Assembly: GCA_947629905.1 (NCBI GenBank)
Contig: CANRFM010000004.1
Location: 1-64,000 of the forward strand
DNA: 64,000 nucleotides
Direction of reading: 5' to 3'
Origin: an uncultured Clostridia bacterium
GTDB lineage: Bacteria > Bacillota > Clostridia > Oscillospirales > Ruminococcaceae
The position numbers and the translations under genes are program-made. Positions within the stretch are counted from its first letter, which is position 1, and each line of letters begins with the position of its first letter. The notes below the pieces were generated by a model, which saw only the letters and a list, made by a program, of their open reading frames with translations, was not told the DNA's origin and searched no databases. Shown here piece by piece: positions 1 to 8,412 of the stretch.

Positions 1-78
1 TGCACAGACTGCTTTTGGTTAATACATAGATTATTTTTGTTTTTTGCGCTGTCTACTTGACGGGGGGCGGGTCACCCC

Positions 79-107
79 TTGACAAGGCAGGGGCTTTGTG
101 TTATACT
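79..107 (+). promoter_or_regulatory. sigma-A promoter of the arsR-sdpI pair
   Basis: The -35 TTGACA (79-84) and -10 TATACT (102-107) are separated by 17 bp. The predicted start of transcription falls in the first operator copy at 110-130, as expected for a repressor-controlled promoter. Bases 1-78 hold nothing else I can identify. Confidence 0.85.
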
Positions 108-109
108 GT

Positions 110-167
110 ATTTAGATGGTCATCAAAATATAACACCTTATCTTTTATTTAGATGATTATCAAAATA
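110..167 (+). repeat. duplicated operator-like direct repeat
   Basis: Two 21-bp copies, at 110-130 and 147-167, match at 19 of 21 positions and start 37 bp apart. Each contains a GATGRTYATC core that is a partial palindrome (GAT...ATC). They lie between the promoter and the ribosome site of the ArsR-type gene. The placement suggests binding sites for that repressor; this is inference from position and symmetry. Confidence 0.6.
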
Positions 168-185
168 GTAAAAGGAGATCATCTC

Positions 186-473
186 ATGCGGGACATCTGG
201 AATGCCCTATCAGACCCGACAAGGCGGGAAATTCTCACCTTACTCCGGCAGCGGGAAATGACCGCCGGGGAGATCTGTGACCGATTCTCCAGCACCCCGG
301 CTACCATTTCCCATCACCTGAAAATACTCCGGGAAGCCGGTCTCGTCTTTGCCGAAAAGGAGAAACAGACCATCACCTACAGCTTGAATACGACCGTTTT
401 TCAGGAATTTCTGAAAACACTTGCCGACCAGTTCGGCACAAAGGAGAATCATTATGAAACAGAAGAAACTTGA
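186..473 (+). CDS. ArsR-family transcriptional repressor (SdpR-like)
   Basis: This 95-residue protein has the winged helix-turn-helix fold of the ArsR/SmtB family. It opens with the typical LSDPTRREIL stretch and has the recognition helix around TPATISHHLKILREAG. No cysteine metal-binding site is visible, so it is likely not a metal sensor. I chose the ATG at 186 because AAAGGAG precedes it; an upstream ATG at 153 lies inside the second repeat. It overlaps the next gene by 20 bp. In Bacillus subtilis an ArsR-type SdpR represses itself and the immunity gene sdpI; the same two-gene order here suggests autoregulation through the repeats at 110-167. The signal sensed is unknown. Confidence 0.85.
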   Translation: MRDIWNALSDPTRREILTLLRQREMTAGEICDRFSSTPATISHHLKILREAGLVFAEKEKQTITYSLNTTVFQEFLKTLADQFGTKENHYETEET

Positions 474-1125
474 ACTCGTCAGCCTTTTTATCTGCATCGT
501 CAATCTGTTGGCTTCGGTGCTGTACATCCTGCGATTGCCGGAGACCGTGCCGACACATTTCAATTTAGCACTCGTATGCGACGGGCTTGGTTCCCCGTGG
601 GTCGGACTGATCATGCCGATCGCTACTCTTATTATGGCAGTTGTCTTTCTCCTGTGTGCCCGCTTGGGAAAGACCTCGGAACGCAACCGTGCCGTATTTG
701 CGGTATGCACGGTCATCCTTACGCTCTACATGAGTGCCATGAACTGGTGGACACTGTACATGATGGGCAGCGGTGCACAGATTGGCGAAAAGCCGAACGG
801 CATCCCGATCGGTTGGACCGTTTGCCTCTTGGTGGCATTCCTGTTCATCGGGTTTGGGAATTATCTGCCCCTCGTGCAGCAAAATAAAATGCTCGGCATT
901 CGTATCAGCTATACGATGAATAACCCGTACTGCTGGCAGTGTACACACCGCTTTGCGGGTCGGCTGTGGGTCGTGACCGGGCTTCTGTGTGCGGTACTTG
1001 GCGTTGTGGGGATCATCGCATCATGGCAGAATATCTACGGTCTGATCACGCTGTTCCTTGCGATAACGGTAAATATGGCACTCCCCTGCCTCTATGCGTA
1101 CCGCCACCAGAAGCCGGCAGAATAG
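454..1125 (+). CDS. SdpI-family membrane protein (DUF1648)
   Basis: This 223-residue integral membrane protein has about six hydrophobic segments. The first (residues 7-25) is followed by a loop with a PETVPTHFN signature typical of DUF1648/SdpI proteins. SdpI confers immunity to the SdpC toxin in B. subtilis and can sequester its repressor SdpR at the membrane. The start at 454 has an AAGGAG site and lies within the end of the repressor gene, so translation is probably coupled. No sdpC-like toxin gene is visible. The next gene is convergent and only 4 bp away, with no terminator between. Confidence 0.8.
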   Translation: MKQKKLELVSLFICIVNLLASVLYILRLPETVPTHFNLALVCDGLGSPWVGLIMPIATLIMAVVFLLCARLGKTSERNRAVFAVCTVILTLYMSAMNWWTLYMMGSGAQIGEKPNGIPIGWTVCLLVAFLFIGFGNYLPLVQQNKMLGIRISYTMNNPYCWQCTHRFAGRLWVVTGLLCAVLGVVGIIASWQNIYGLITLFLAITVNMALPCLYAYRHQKPAE

Positions 1126-1129
1126 CCCA

Positions 1130-2023
1130 TCAGCCGTTCTCCCCGTCCTCTTTTAGCGTGCCGTAGTCCTGAATAAAGGCTTTCAGCGCCGGGTAGGAAA
1201 TGTCAAACACTTCCTGCATCTTTTCTTCCGAGTCCATGGTCTTGCGCACGGAACGGATACCGATGTAAAAATCATCGTCGAGCGGTTCTTCCGTCCAGCC
1301 GACATCCTTGGCAAAGTCCGTTCCGGCAAGGCGGAAACGCATCTGCTCCGTTTCCTGATACTGCCCGAAATCTTCCTCTAAATCGCAGAGTGTATCTTCC
1401 GGGACGATCCGCTTGTCTGCTTCGTCGTCGGAGATCACAAGGACTGCTTCCCCGATCTGGAACTCCGTGTACAGTTTCTGGGCGTTCCCCGTGTAGCCGT
1501 CCGTCTGTGCCTTGGCATCGGAGGACGGAATGTAGTACACGGAGACTTTCACCTTGCCGTCCTCGTTTTCGTCCTCAATATACTGCTCAAACAGATGCTC
1601 GATCTGTTCTCCGCACACGGCATAGAAATAATCATCATCCGCCACCAGCAGCACGATCATATCCGGGTGTACCTGTGTCAGCTGTGAATAAGTCAGAAAC
1701 CCGACCACAAACACAAAGAACGCCGCAATGCCCATCCACCATTTGTTGTGGTAAAAGAAATTGCCGATCTTCTGCCCTATCGTGTAGTGCTTCTCCTCCG
1801 GCTGTTCTTCGTGAATGGTCTCGCTCTCCTCGATGACACCCTGTTTCAGGCGCATCAGTTCGAGGCGTTCCTGCCGGAGTTGTTCCTCGTAGTTCCGGCG
1901 CTGCTCTGCCTCTTTCTGACGGGCAAGCTCCCGCTGTTCCTCGGCAAGTTTCTGCTGCTGCGCTTCCATTTCACGGGCAATTTCCATGACGCTCTTGCCC
2001 TTTTCTTTCTTATTCTTTGCCAT
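1130..2023 (-). CDS. unknown coiled-coil, single-pass membrane protein
   Basis: I do not recognise the family. The 297-residue product starts with a strongly charged helix (about residues 12-60, rich in E, Q, K and R) that should form a coiled coil. After it come an acidic stretch, one membrane segment near residues 94-112, and an extracytoplasmic domain of about 180 residues rich in D and E. No signal peptide is seen, so the charged helix should be cytoplasmic. A GAGAGGA site precedes the ATG. It follows lysS in the same direction and is probably read from the greA-lysS transcript, although a stem-loop at 2045-2073 separates them. Confidence 0.7.
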   Translation of the reverse strand: MAKNKKEKGKSVMEIAREMEAQQQKLAEEQRELARQKEAEQRRNYEEQLRQERLELMRLKQGVIEESETIHEEQPEEKHYTIGQKIGNFFYHNKWWMGIAAFFVFVVGFLTYSQLTQVHPDMIVLLVADDDYFYAVCGEQIEHLFEQYIEDENEDGKVKVSVYYIPSSDAKAQTDGYTGNAQKLYTEFQIGEAVLVISDDEADKRIVPEDTLCDLEEDFGQYQETEQMRFRLAGTDFAKDVGWTEEPLDDDFYIGIRSVRKTMDSEEKMQEVFDISYPALKAFIQDYGTLKEDGENG

Positions 2024-2044
2024 CGTATATCCTCTCTGTACAGC

Positions 2045-2073
2045 AAGCCCCCGCCGCTTCCGGACGGGGGCTT
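2045..2073. terminator. stem-loop between lysS and the downstream gene
   Basis: A perfect 9-bp stem (AAGCCCCCG with CGGGGGCTT) encloses an 11-nt loop. The T-rich tract (TTTGTTTTAT) lies on the plus-strand side, whereas both neighbours are transcribed from the minus strand. It may therefore stop antisense transcripts, or act as a processing or partial termination site in the greA-lysS operon. Confidence 0.5.
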
Positions 2074-2088
2074 TGTTTTATGCCTTGT

Positions 2089-3693
2089 TTATGATTCGTC
2101 AGTTGTTTCTCCGTTGTCGGCAGAGGGCAGCGGTTTCATGGTCGGGAACAGCAGCACATCCCGGATAGAAGCACTGTCCGTCAGCAGCATGACCAGCCTG
2201 TCCACGCCAAATCCAAGACCGCCCGTCGGGGGCAGACCGTATTCCAGTGCGGTGATATAGTCCTCGTCCACCTGTGCGTTGGTATTCCCCTGCGCCCGCT
2301 TGGCAGCGACCTGCTTTTCAAAGCGCTCCCGCTGGTCGATCGGGTCGTTCAGCTCGGAGAAGGCATTTCCCATCTCACGGGCATAGATGAAGTATTCAAA
2401 GCGCTCTGTAAACGCCGGATCTTCGGGCTTTCTCTTGGCAAGCGGGGAATTTTCCACCGGGTAGTCATAGATGATAGTCGGCTGTATCAGTTTCTCCTCC
2501 ACGAACGCATCAAAGAAAGCAATCAGCACGTGTCCTTTCGTGGCAGCAGCGCCCTCCTCGACTTCTACACCGTGCGCCTTAGCGCAGGCTCTTGCCGCTG
2601 CATCGTCTGCCCAGTCGTGATAGTTCACACCGGCATATGCCTGAACGGCTTCGATCATGGTCATGCGCTGCCACGGCTTGCCTATGGCAATTTCCGTCCC
2701 CTGATAGGTCACGGTATCCGTGCCGCAGACATTCACGGTAATGGTGCGGTACATATTTTCGATCAGGTCCATCATGCCCTTGTAGTCCGTGTATGCCTGA
2801 TACATTTCGACCGTAGTAAATTCCGGGTTGTGGGAGGGATCCATGCCCTCGTTCCGGAAAATTCTGCCGACCTCATACACCCTGTCGAACCCGCCGACGA
2901 TCAGCCGCTTGAGGTTCAGTTCCGTCTCAATGCGCAGGTACATATCCATGTTGAGGGTGTTGTGGTGTGTCACAAATGGCTTGGCAGCCGCACCAATCTC
3001 AATGGGCAGCAGTACGGGGGTATCTACCTCGATATAGCCCAGCCCGTCCAGATACTTCCGGATCTCCCGCATGACCTGACTGCGCTTGACAAAGGTATCC
3101 TTGACGACCGGATTACAGATGAGATCAAGATACCGCTGCCGGTAGCGCATATCCTGATCTTTCAGCCCGTGCCATTTTTCAGGCAGGGGGAGGAGGGACT
3201 TGGAGAGCAAGGTCACGGCTTTGGCATGGACGGAGATCTCGCCCATCCTTGTGCGGAACACAAAGCCCTCTACCCCGATAATATCGCCGATGTCCCACTT
3301 CCGGAACACCTCAAAGACTTCCTTGCCAACATCGTTCATCCGCACATAGACCTGAATGCGGTCCGAACCGTCCCGCACGTCCAGAAAATGCGCCTTCCCC
3401 ATGCGCCGCCAGCTCATGATCCTGCCGGCAATGCGGACAGTTTCTTCCGCAATGGCAGCAAGCCCGGCGCTGCGCTTTTCCTCGTCATCACCTGCCTCGG
3501 CGAACACTTTCTGCTCGGCGGCTTCGTAGCGTGCTTTCAGGTCGGCATTCAGGGCTGTCACCGGGTAGCTGGTGCGGGTAAAGGGGTCACTGCCCTCTGC
3601 CTTCATCGCATTGAGCTTGTCAAGGCGTATCTGCCGGTAATCCGTGGAATCCGTCTCCGGCGTGTTCTGTGGTGTATTCTTTTCTACCTGCAT
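2089..3693 (-). CDS. lysS: lysyl-tRNA synthetase, class II
   Basis: LysRS charges tRNA-Lys with lysine at the cost of ATP. The 534-residue protein has an N-terminal OB-fold anticodon-binding domain (GRIMSWRRMGKAHFLDVRDG near residue 92), followed by the class II catalytic core. Motif 2 is the FRNEGMDPSHNPEFT stretch and motif 3 is GLGFGVDRL near the C terminus. The length fits the family, with an N-terminal extension of about 25 residues. The ATG at 3693 has an AAGGAG site 6 nt upstream. It lies 15 bp behind greA, so the two form an operon. No T-box leader is present. Confidence 0.97.
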   Translation of the reverse strand: MQVEKNTPQNTPETDSTDYRQIRLDKLNAMKAEGSDPFTRTSYPVTALNADLKARYEAAEQKVFAEAGDDEEKRSAGLAAIAEETVRIAGRIMSWRRMGKAHFLDVRDGSDRIQVYVRMNDVGKEVFEVFRKWDIGDIIGVEGFVFRTRMGEISVHAKAVTLLSKSLLPLPEKWHGLKDQDMRYRQRYLDLICNPVVKDTFVKRSQVMREIRKYLDGLGYIEVDTPVLLPIEIGAAAKPFVTHHNTLNMDMYLRIETELNLKRLIVGGFDRVYEVGRIFRNEGMDPSHNPEFTTVEMYQAYTDYKGMMDLIENMYRTITVNVCGTDTVTYQGTEIAIGKPWQRMTMIEAVQAYAGVNYHDWADDAAARACAKAHGVEVEEGAAATKGHVLIAFFDAFVEEKLIQPTIIYDYPVENSPLAKRKPEDPAFTERFEYFIYAREMGNAFSELNDPIDQRERFEKQVAAKRAQGNTNAQVDEDYITALEYGLPPTGGLGFGVDRLVMLLTDSASIRDVLLFPTMKPLPSADNGETTDES

Positions 3694-3708
3694 GATGTTC
3701 TCCTTAGA

Positions 3709-4179
3709 TTACTTGGAAATTCCTACAACTTCGTACCGGATCTCTCCGGCGGGTGCTTCGACAATGAACGTATCGCCTACCCGTTTTTTCATAGCAGCCT
3801 TGCCGATGGGGGATTCGTCAGAGATCTTGTTCTCAAAGAAATTCGCTTCATTCGTGCCGACAATTTTCAGCTCCTCGACATCGCCTGTGTCCACATTGCG
3901 GATAGACATGATCGACCCCATGCCGATCTCATCGAGGGAGATGCTGTCGTCCTCCACGACCTCTGCATTGTCGATCGTATACTGCAATTCAGCGATCTTT
4001 GCTTCGAGCTGTGCCTGATCGTTTTTTGCTTCATCGTACTCGGCATTCTCGGACAAGTCGCCGTAGGAGCGGGCTTCTTTCAGTTTCTGTGCAATTTCGG
4101 GACGCTGTACGGTGATCAGCTCATTGAGCTGTGCTTTCAGGTTCTCATAGCCCTCACGGGACATCTTCTTCTTTTCCAT
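3709..4179 (-). CDS. greA: transcription elongation factor GreA
   Basis: GreA rescues backtracked RNA polymerase by stimulating cleavage of the nascent transcript. The 156-residue protein has the usual N-terminal antiparallel coiled coil (residues 1-77), with the acidic loop around DLSENAEYDEAK whose Asp and Glu reach the polymerase active site. The C-terminal globular domain contains a SPIGKAAMKKRVGD motif. Length and motifs are canonical. It is the first gene of a greA-lysS operon with its own promoter at 4231-4259. AAAGGAG lies 8 nt before the ATG. Confidence 0.97.
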   Translation of the reverse strand: MEKKKMSREGYENLKAQLNELITVQRPEIAQKLKEARSYGDLSENAEYDEAKNDQAQLEAKIAELQYTIDNAEVVEDDSISLDEIGMGSIMSIRNVDTGDVEELKIVGTNEANFFENKISDESPIGKAAMKKRVGDTFIVEAPAGEIRYEVVGISK

Positions 4180-4230
4180 ACGAATTACTCCTTTCCGGGA
4201 TACGGAGCATCGCTCCGCTGCATAAATTCT

Positions 4231-4259
4231 ATTATACTATATTTCAGCCGTATTGTCAA
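4231..4259 (-). promoter_or_regulatory. sigma-A promoter of greA-lysS
   Basis: Read on the minus strand, TTGACA (4259-4254) and TATAAT (4236-4231) are 17 bp apart, a consensus match. The leader contains a small hairpin (GGAGC/GCTCC, 4204-4216). Confidence 0.88.
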
Positions 4260-4279
4260 GCAATTCAGACCGGACATTC

Positions 4280-4774
4280 TCACCGATTGTTGACTTCCTC
4301 CGGGTAAAGGTCATGCCGGGAAAGCCGTTCCCATGCGACCTGTTCCCACTTTGTGCCGGGCTTGCCGTAATTGCAGTACGGGTCGATGGAGATTCCGCCA
4401 CGGGGCAGGAATTTCCCCCATACTTCAATATAGTTCGGCTGCATCAAAGCGATCAGGTCATTCAGGATGATGTTCAAACAGTCCTCGTGGAATGCCCCAT
4501 GATTCCGGAAACTGAACAGATACAGCTTCAGCGATTTGCTCTCGACCATTTTTTCAGCCGGAACATAGGCTATATAGATTGCCGCAAAATCTGGCTGCCC
4601 CGTGATTGGGCAAAGGCTGGTAAATTCCGGGCAGTTGAATTTCACGAAATAATCCCGCTCCGGGTGTTTGTTCTGAAATGTCTCCAGCACCGCCGGGCAG
4701 TAGTCCGAGGGGTACTTTGTGTTCTGGTTCCCCAAGAGGGAAAGCCCCTCCTGCTGTTTGTCCCGCTTGTCCAT
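4280..4774 (-). CDS. queF: NADPH-dependent 7-cyano-7-deazaguanine reductase
   Basis: QueF reduces the nitrile of preQ0 to the amine of preQ1, the last step before preQ1 is inserted into tRNA. The 164-residue protein is the short, single-domain type. The catalytic cysteine lies in [13 protein letters not shown], with the conserved Asp seven residues later; the NADPH-binding region and an FRNHGAFHE motif follow. The ATG at 4774 lies just inside the upstream queC stop region (2-nt gap). It is the last gene of the lysA-queDE-folE-queCF cluster. Confidence 0.93.
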   Translation of the reverse strand: MDKRDKQQEGLSLLGNQNTKYPSDYCPAVLETFQNKHPERDYFVKFNCPEFTSLCPITGQPDFAAIYIAYVPAEKMVESKSLKLYLFSFRNHGAFHEDCLNIILNDLIALMQPNYIEVWGKFLPRGGISIDPYCNYGKPGTKWEQVAWERLSRHDLYPEEVNNR

Positions 4775-4775
4775 G

Positions 4776-5459
4776 TCAGTCCTCCCATGCCGGGTCTTTG
4801 ACCCCGTTTGCCGCAAAGGCTGCCGCACGGTCACGGCAGGTGCCGCACAGCCCACAGGGCTTTTCGCCGCCCTCGTAGCAGCTCCATGTCAGGTGGTAGG
4901 GCGCTTTCAGCCGCAAGCCCTCTGCCACGACATCCGCTTTCGTCTTTGTCACAAATGGTGCTTCAATGCGCAGCTGTTCGCCGCTGCCAAGCCATACCGC
5001 CCGGTTCATCGCCTCGTTGAAGGCATCGCTGCAATCGGGGTAGGCATTCCCGGCGGCATCATCGCTGTGCGCCCCGTAGTAGATGACTTCACACCCTGCC
5101 GAGAGCGCTATGCTTGCTGCCGTGGCGAGGAACAGACCGTTCCGGAACGGCACATAGGTCGAGACCGGCTTGCCGTTCGTCCGGGCAAGCTGTTCGGCAT
5201 AGCTTTCTTTCGGGATCTCCTCCGTGCTGCCCCGGAGCAGGGAACAGTCCGAGTCCGCAAACAGCACGGACAAATTCAGCTCCCGGAAAGTCACCCCGTA
5301 ATACTCTGCCACATCCCGTGCCGAATCCAGTTCCCGTGTGTGCTTCTGTCCGTAGTACACCGCCAAAGCCATGACTTCGGCAGCACCATATTTTTCCACA
5401 GCCAGTGCCAGACAGGTTGTGCTGTCAATGCCGCCGCTGCTCAATACCAACGCTTTCAC
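4776..5459 (-). CDS. queC: 7-cyano-7-deazaguanine synthase
   Basis: QueC converts 7-carboxy-7-deazaguanine to preQ0 using ATP and ammonia. The 227-residue protein opens with the adenine-nucleotide alpha-hydrolase P-loop SSGGIDST. It ends with the zinc-binding cysteines in [16 protein letters not shown]. Translation starts at a GTG (5459) behind an AGGAGAG site placed in the tail of folE. All four Zn cysteines and the P-loop are intact. Confidence 0.95.
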   Translation of the reverse strand: MKALVLSSGGIDSTTCLALAVEKYGAAEVMALAVYYGQKHTRELDSARDVAEYYGVTFRELNLSVLFADSDCSLLRGSTEEIPKESYAEQLARTNGKPVSTYVPFRNGLFLATAASIALSAGCEVIYYGAHSDDAAGNAYPDCSDAFNEAMNRAVWLGSGEQLRIEAPFVTKTKADVVAEGLRLKAPYHLTWSCYEGGEKPCGLCGTCRDRAAAFAANGVKDPAWED

Positions 5460-5463
5460 AGGC

Positions 5464-6021
5464 TCACTCTCCTATCAGTTTCTGCAAGGACATATCCGTC
5501 CGGAATGCCCCCCGCAAGGTCTGCGTGACCGTCCTTGCCGAGGCATTCCGGATGCCCCTTGCGGTCATGCAGCTATGCACCCCGGAGATCACAATGCCCA
5601 CATCCGGTGTCTCCGCCGCTTCCATCAGAATTTCCGCAATATCGGCACCAAGCCGCTCCTGAATCTGCAAACGCCTTGCTGCCATGTCACAGATGCGGGC
5701 GATCTTGCTCAAGCCGATGACCTTGCCATGCGGCACATAGGCAGCATTGACGTGCATATCATACATCAGCGCCATATGATGTTCACAGAAGCTGAACACC
5801 CCAATATCCCGCACCACCACCGCAGAAGCATCCGGCGGTGCAGTGAAGGTCTTCCCGAACATCTGCGCTATGTCATGGTTGGAATACTGTATCCCTGCAA
5901 AAACTTCCTCATACATTCTTGCGACCCGTTCAGGGGTTTCCCGCAGTCCCTCACGTTCCGGGTCTTCGCCGAGCGCTTTCAGGATGCCCCGGATGTGCAT
6001 TTCTAAGGCTTGTTTATCCAT
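5464..6021 (-). CDS. folE: GTP cyclohydrolase I
   Basis: FolE opens GTP to give 7,8-dihydroneopterin triphosphate, the shared entry point for folate and queuosine synthesis. The 185-residue protein has the EDPEREGLRETPERVARM signature of the family. Its zinc ligands lie in FCEHH and in VHSCM. The zinc-dependent type IA enzyme is meant. The ATG at 6021 has AGGGG 7 nt upstream. An in-frame ATG at 6027 overlaps the queE stop codon as ATGA and cannot be excluded. Its place among the que genes suggests it supplies dihydroneopterin triphosphate to QueD. Confidence 0.95.
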   Translation of the reverse strand: MDKQALEMHIRGILKALGEDPEREGLRETPERVARMYEEVFAGIQYSNHDIAQMFGKTFTAPPDASAVVVRDIGVFSFCEHHMALMYDMHVNAAYVPHGKVIGLSKIARICDMAARRLQIQERLGADIAEILMEAAETPDVGIVISGVHSCMTARGIRNASARTVTQTLRGAFRTDMSLQKLIGE

Positions 6022-6023
6022 GT

Positions 6024-6680
6024 TCATACCCCTCTCGTGTCCGGTGACCAGATATACTTGTGCAGCTGCAATTGCAGGCGCACACCGTTCAGGCGTTCCT
6101 GTTTCATCCATGCCGCAATGTCCGCCGGGTCAATTGTTCCGTATACCGGGCTGATATAGACCTTGCACTTTTCTGTTAAGGAAAAACTCTGTACGATCTC
6201 CTGCATTTTCTGTAGGTCTTGCAAACTCCCGGAGACAAATTTCACCGTGTCCTGCCCGTTCAGCAGGGCATAATTTTCCGTCAGCATAGCCGCTTCCATA
6301 CCGCTGCCGGGCAGTTTATAGTCAAGCGTGAAGCAGGGGCGGGGCGTGAGTGCTGCCAAAGCCGCAATGGGTATGCTGCCATTCGTCTCAATTTCCACCC
6401 GGCAGCCCATGCTGCCAAGTTCTGTGATCAGCCTGTCCACGTCCGGCTGTAAGAGCGGTTCTCCGCCCGTGAGTGTGACATTGCGGATGCCTGTCTCCTG
6501 CACATAGGCGCAAAGCTGCTCCGGTGAGACTTCTTCAAAGGGGGCATCTGCTGTATTTGCCCATGCCGTATCGCAGTAGCTGCACCGCAGATTGCACCCT
6601 GCAAACCGCAGGAACACAGCCAATTCCCCGGCAGCCTGTCCCTCTCCGTTGATGCTGATAAATCGTTCCGCAAGTTTCAT
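6024..6680 (-). CDS. queE: 7-carboxy-7-deazaguanine synthase (radical SAM)
   Basis: QueE rearranges 6-carboxytetrahydropterin to 7-carboxy-7-deazaguanine with S-adenosylmethionine and a [4Fe-4S] cluster. The 218-residue protein has the cluster motif CNLRCSYC (CX3CX2C, residues 29-36) and the SAM-binding TGGEPLLQ stretch near residue 73. Its N terminus (FISINGEGQAAG) is typical of QueE. It overlaps queD by 4 bp (ATGA), which indicates coupled translation. Confidence 0.93.
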   Translation of the reverse strand: MKLAERFISINGEGQAAGELAVFLRFAGCNLRCSYCDTAWANTADAPFEEVSPEQLCAYVQETGIRNVTLTGGEPLLQPDVDRLITELGSMGCRVEIETNGSIPIAALAALTPRPCFTLDYKLPGSGMEAAMLTENYALLNGQDTVKFVSGSLQDLQKMQEIVQSFSLTEKCKVYISPVYGTIDPADIAAWMKQERLNGVRLQLQLHKYIWSPDTRGV

Positions 6681-7102
6681 GTCCGCACCTCGTAGGAAGC
6701 GGCGTTTTCCGGTGTCTCGTAGACCGTCACCCGCTGCACGGGAATGCCCTGTGCCGCAAGCTGCTCGTGAAAATACTTTGCGAGCAGCTCCGCCGTCGGG
6801 CGGAACGGGAGTGCCACCAGCCGGAACTGCTCCGCTTGCAGCGCCTGTACGGTCGTTTCCCGGAGAGAGCCGGCTTCATAGAGCATGGCGTGATCCAGTT
6901 CTTCCGCAAGGGCACGGAGCGCCTTTTTCAGGTCGGAAAAATCCAGCACCATGCCACGCTTTTCTCCGGTCTCCTGTATGTCTGCCTGTGCAGCCTCCAC
7001 TTCCACGACCCAGTGATGCCCGTGCAGATTGGCACATTTTCCGGAATAGCCTGCCAAGAAATGCGCACTGTCAAACGCCGCAGCGCTTCGTATCGTAAAC
7101 AT
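6677..7102 (-). CDS. queD: 6-carboxy-5,6,7,8-tetrahydropterin synthase
   Basis: QueD turns dihydroneopterin triphosphate into 6-carboxytetrahydropterin. The 141-residue protein belongs to the PTPS/QueD family. It carries the zinc histidines in DSAHFL and LHGHHW, the catalytic cysteine in GKCANLHGHH, and the C-terminal YETPENAASYEV stretch with a conserved Glu. It follows lysA by 13 bp and overlaps queE, so it belongs to the same transcript. Confidence 0.93.
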   Translation of the reverse strand: MFTIRSAAAFDSAHFLAGYSGKCANLHGHHWVVEVEAAQADIQETGEKRGMVLDFSDLKKALRALAEELDHAMLYEAGSLRETTVQALQAEQFRLVALPFRPTAELLAKYFHEQLAAQGIPVQRVTVYETPENAASYEVRT

Positions 7103-7115
7103 AAGCTCTCCTCTG

Positions 7116-8384
7116 TCAGTTCAGGTACTTGTCCATAATATCGCAGAAATCGAACGTTGCAAAATAGTCCGCCGGTGTCTCCGCCCGGCGTATCATCTGC
7201 ACCGAGCCGTCCTCGTGCAGCAGCAGTTCTGCCGAACGCAGCTTGCCGTTGTAGTTATACCCCATGGAGAACCCATGCGCTCCGGCATCGTGGATGACCA
7301 GCAGGTCGCCGATGTCGACCGGCGGCAGCATCCTGTCAATGGCGAATTTGTCATTGTTTTCACACAATCCGCCTGTCACGTCACACTGGTAGGTGCAGGG
7401 TTCGTTTTCCTTGCCGAGGACTGTGATATGATGATAAGCACCGTACATAGCCGGGCGCATCAGGTTGGCAGCGCAGGCATCTACACCGACATACTCCTTG
7501 TAGATGTGCTTCTTGTGCAGCACACGTGTCACAAGCTGCCCGTAGGGCGCAAGCATGAAACGTCCCATTTCCGTGAAAATTGCCACGTCTCCCAGTCCTG
7601 CCGGAACGAGAATTTCCTCAAAGGCTTTCCGCACGCCCTCACCGATGGCAAGGATGTCATTCGGGGTCTGGTCGGGGCGGTAGGCAACGCCCACACCGCC
7701 GGAGAGGTTGATGAACCGGATGTCCGCACCCGTTTCCTGTTTCAGTTCTGCCGCAAGCTCAAACATCTGCCGGGCAAGGGTCGGGTAGTAGTCATTGGTC
7801 AGGGTGTTGGATGCCAAGAAAGCGTGCAGCCCGAAATGCTTTGCGCCCTTCTGCATCAGCATCCGGTAGCCCTCAAACATCTGCTCCCGTGTGAAGCCGT
7901 ATTTGGCATCTTTGGGGCTGTCCATGATACGGTTGGAAATGGAGAAGTCACCGCCCGCATTGTAGCGGCAGCAGATGGTCTCCGGAATGCCTGTGAGCTT
8001 TTCGAGATAGTCGATATGCGTAATGTCATCGAGGTTGATATACGCACCGAGCTGATAGGCAAGTTCATAGTCCTTTGCCGGTGTCACGTTCGAGGAGAAC
8101 ATGATCTCACTGCCGGAGAAACCGCAGGCATCGCTCATCTGCAATTCTGTATAGGAAGAGCAGTCCACACCGCAGCCCTCTTCCCGGAGCAGTTTCAGGA
8201 TGAACGGGTTGGGAGTTGCCTTGACGGCGAAATATTCCTTGAAGCCCTTGTTCCATGCAAATGCTTTCCGGACGAGGCGGGCATTTTCCCGGATGCCTTT
8301 TTCATCGTAGATATGGAACGGTGTCGGGTAAGTCCGGCAGATCTCCTCTGCCTGTTCTTTTGTCAGAAATGGTTTCTTTTCCAT
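7116..8384 (-). CDS. lysA: diaminopimelate decarboxylase
   Basis: LysA decarboxylates meso-diaminopimelate to L-lysine using PLP. The 422-residue protein shows the alanine-racemase-like barrel with the PLP lysine in YFAVKATPNP, the glycine-rich phosphate-binding loop NLSGGVGVAY, and the C-terminal DAGAHGFSMGYNYN motif. I chose ATG 8384 because AAGGAG lies 8 nt upstream; ATG 8390 and GTG 8393 are also in frame but sit too close to it. It is the promoter-proximal gene of the queuosine cluster, an unusual pairing. A related amino-acid decarboxylase is possible, but the motifs fit LysA best. Confidence 0.88.
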   Translation of the reverse strand: MEKKPFLTKEQAEEICRTYPTPFHIYDEKGIRENARLVRKAFAWNKGFKEYFAVKATPNPFILKLLREEGCGVDCSSYTELQMSDACGFSGSEIMFSSNVTPAKDYELAYQLGAYINLDDITHIDYLEKLTGIPETICCRYNAGGDFSISNRIMDSPKDAKYGFTREQMFEGYRMLMQKGAKHFGLHAFLASNTLTNDYYPTLARQMFELAAELKQETGADIRFINLSGGVGVAYRPDQTPNDILAIGEGVRKAFEEILVPAGLGDVAIFTEMGRFMLAPYGQLVTRVLHKKHIYKEYVGVDACAANLMRPAMYGAYHHITVLGKENEPCTYQCDVTGGLCENNDKFAIDRMLPPVDIGDLLVIHDAGAHGFSMGYNYNGKLRSAELLLHEDGSVQMIRRAETPADYFATFDFCDIMDKYLN

Positions 8385-8412
8385 TTTCATCACTCCTTAG
8401 ACATTTGTCTTT

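Noticed and set aside
2530-4293. A 587-codon plus-strand frame opposite lysS and greA
   Set aside because: Both minus-strand genes are unmistakable by motif and have ribosome sites. The antisense frame spans two genes and has no known features.
8385-8412. Search for a preQ1 riboswitch before the lysA-que operon
   Set aside because: The leader from the promoter to lysA is only about 20 nt and has no fitting hairpin with an A-rich tail.
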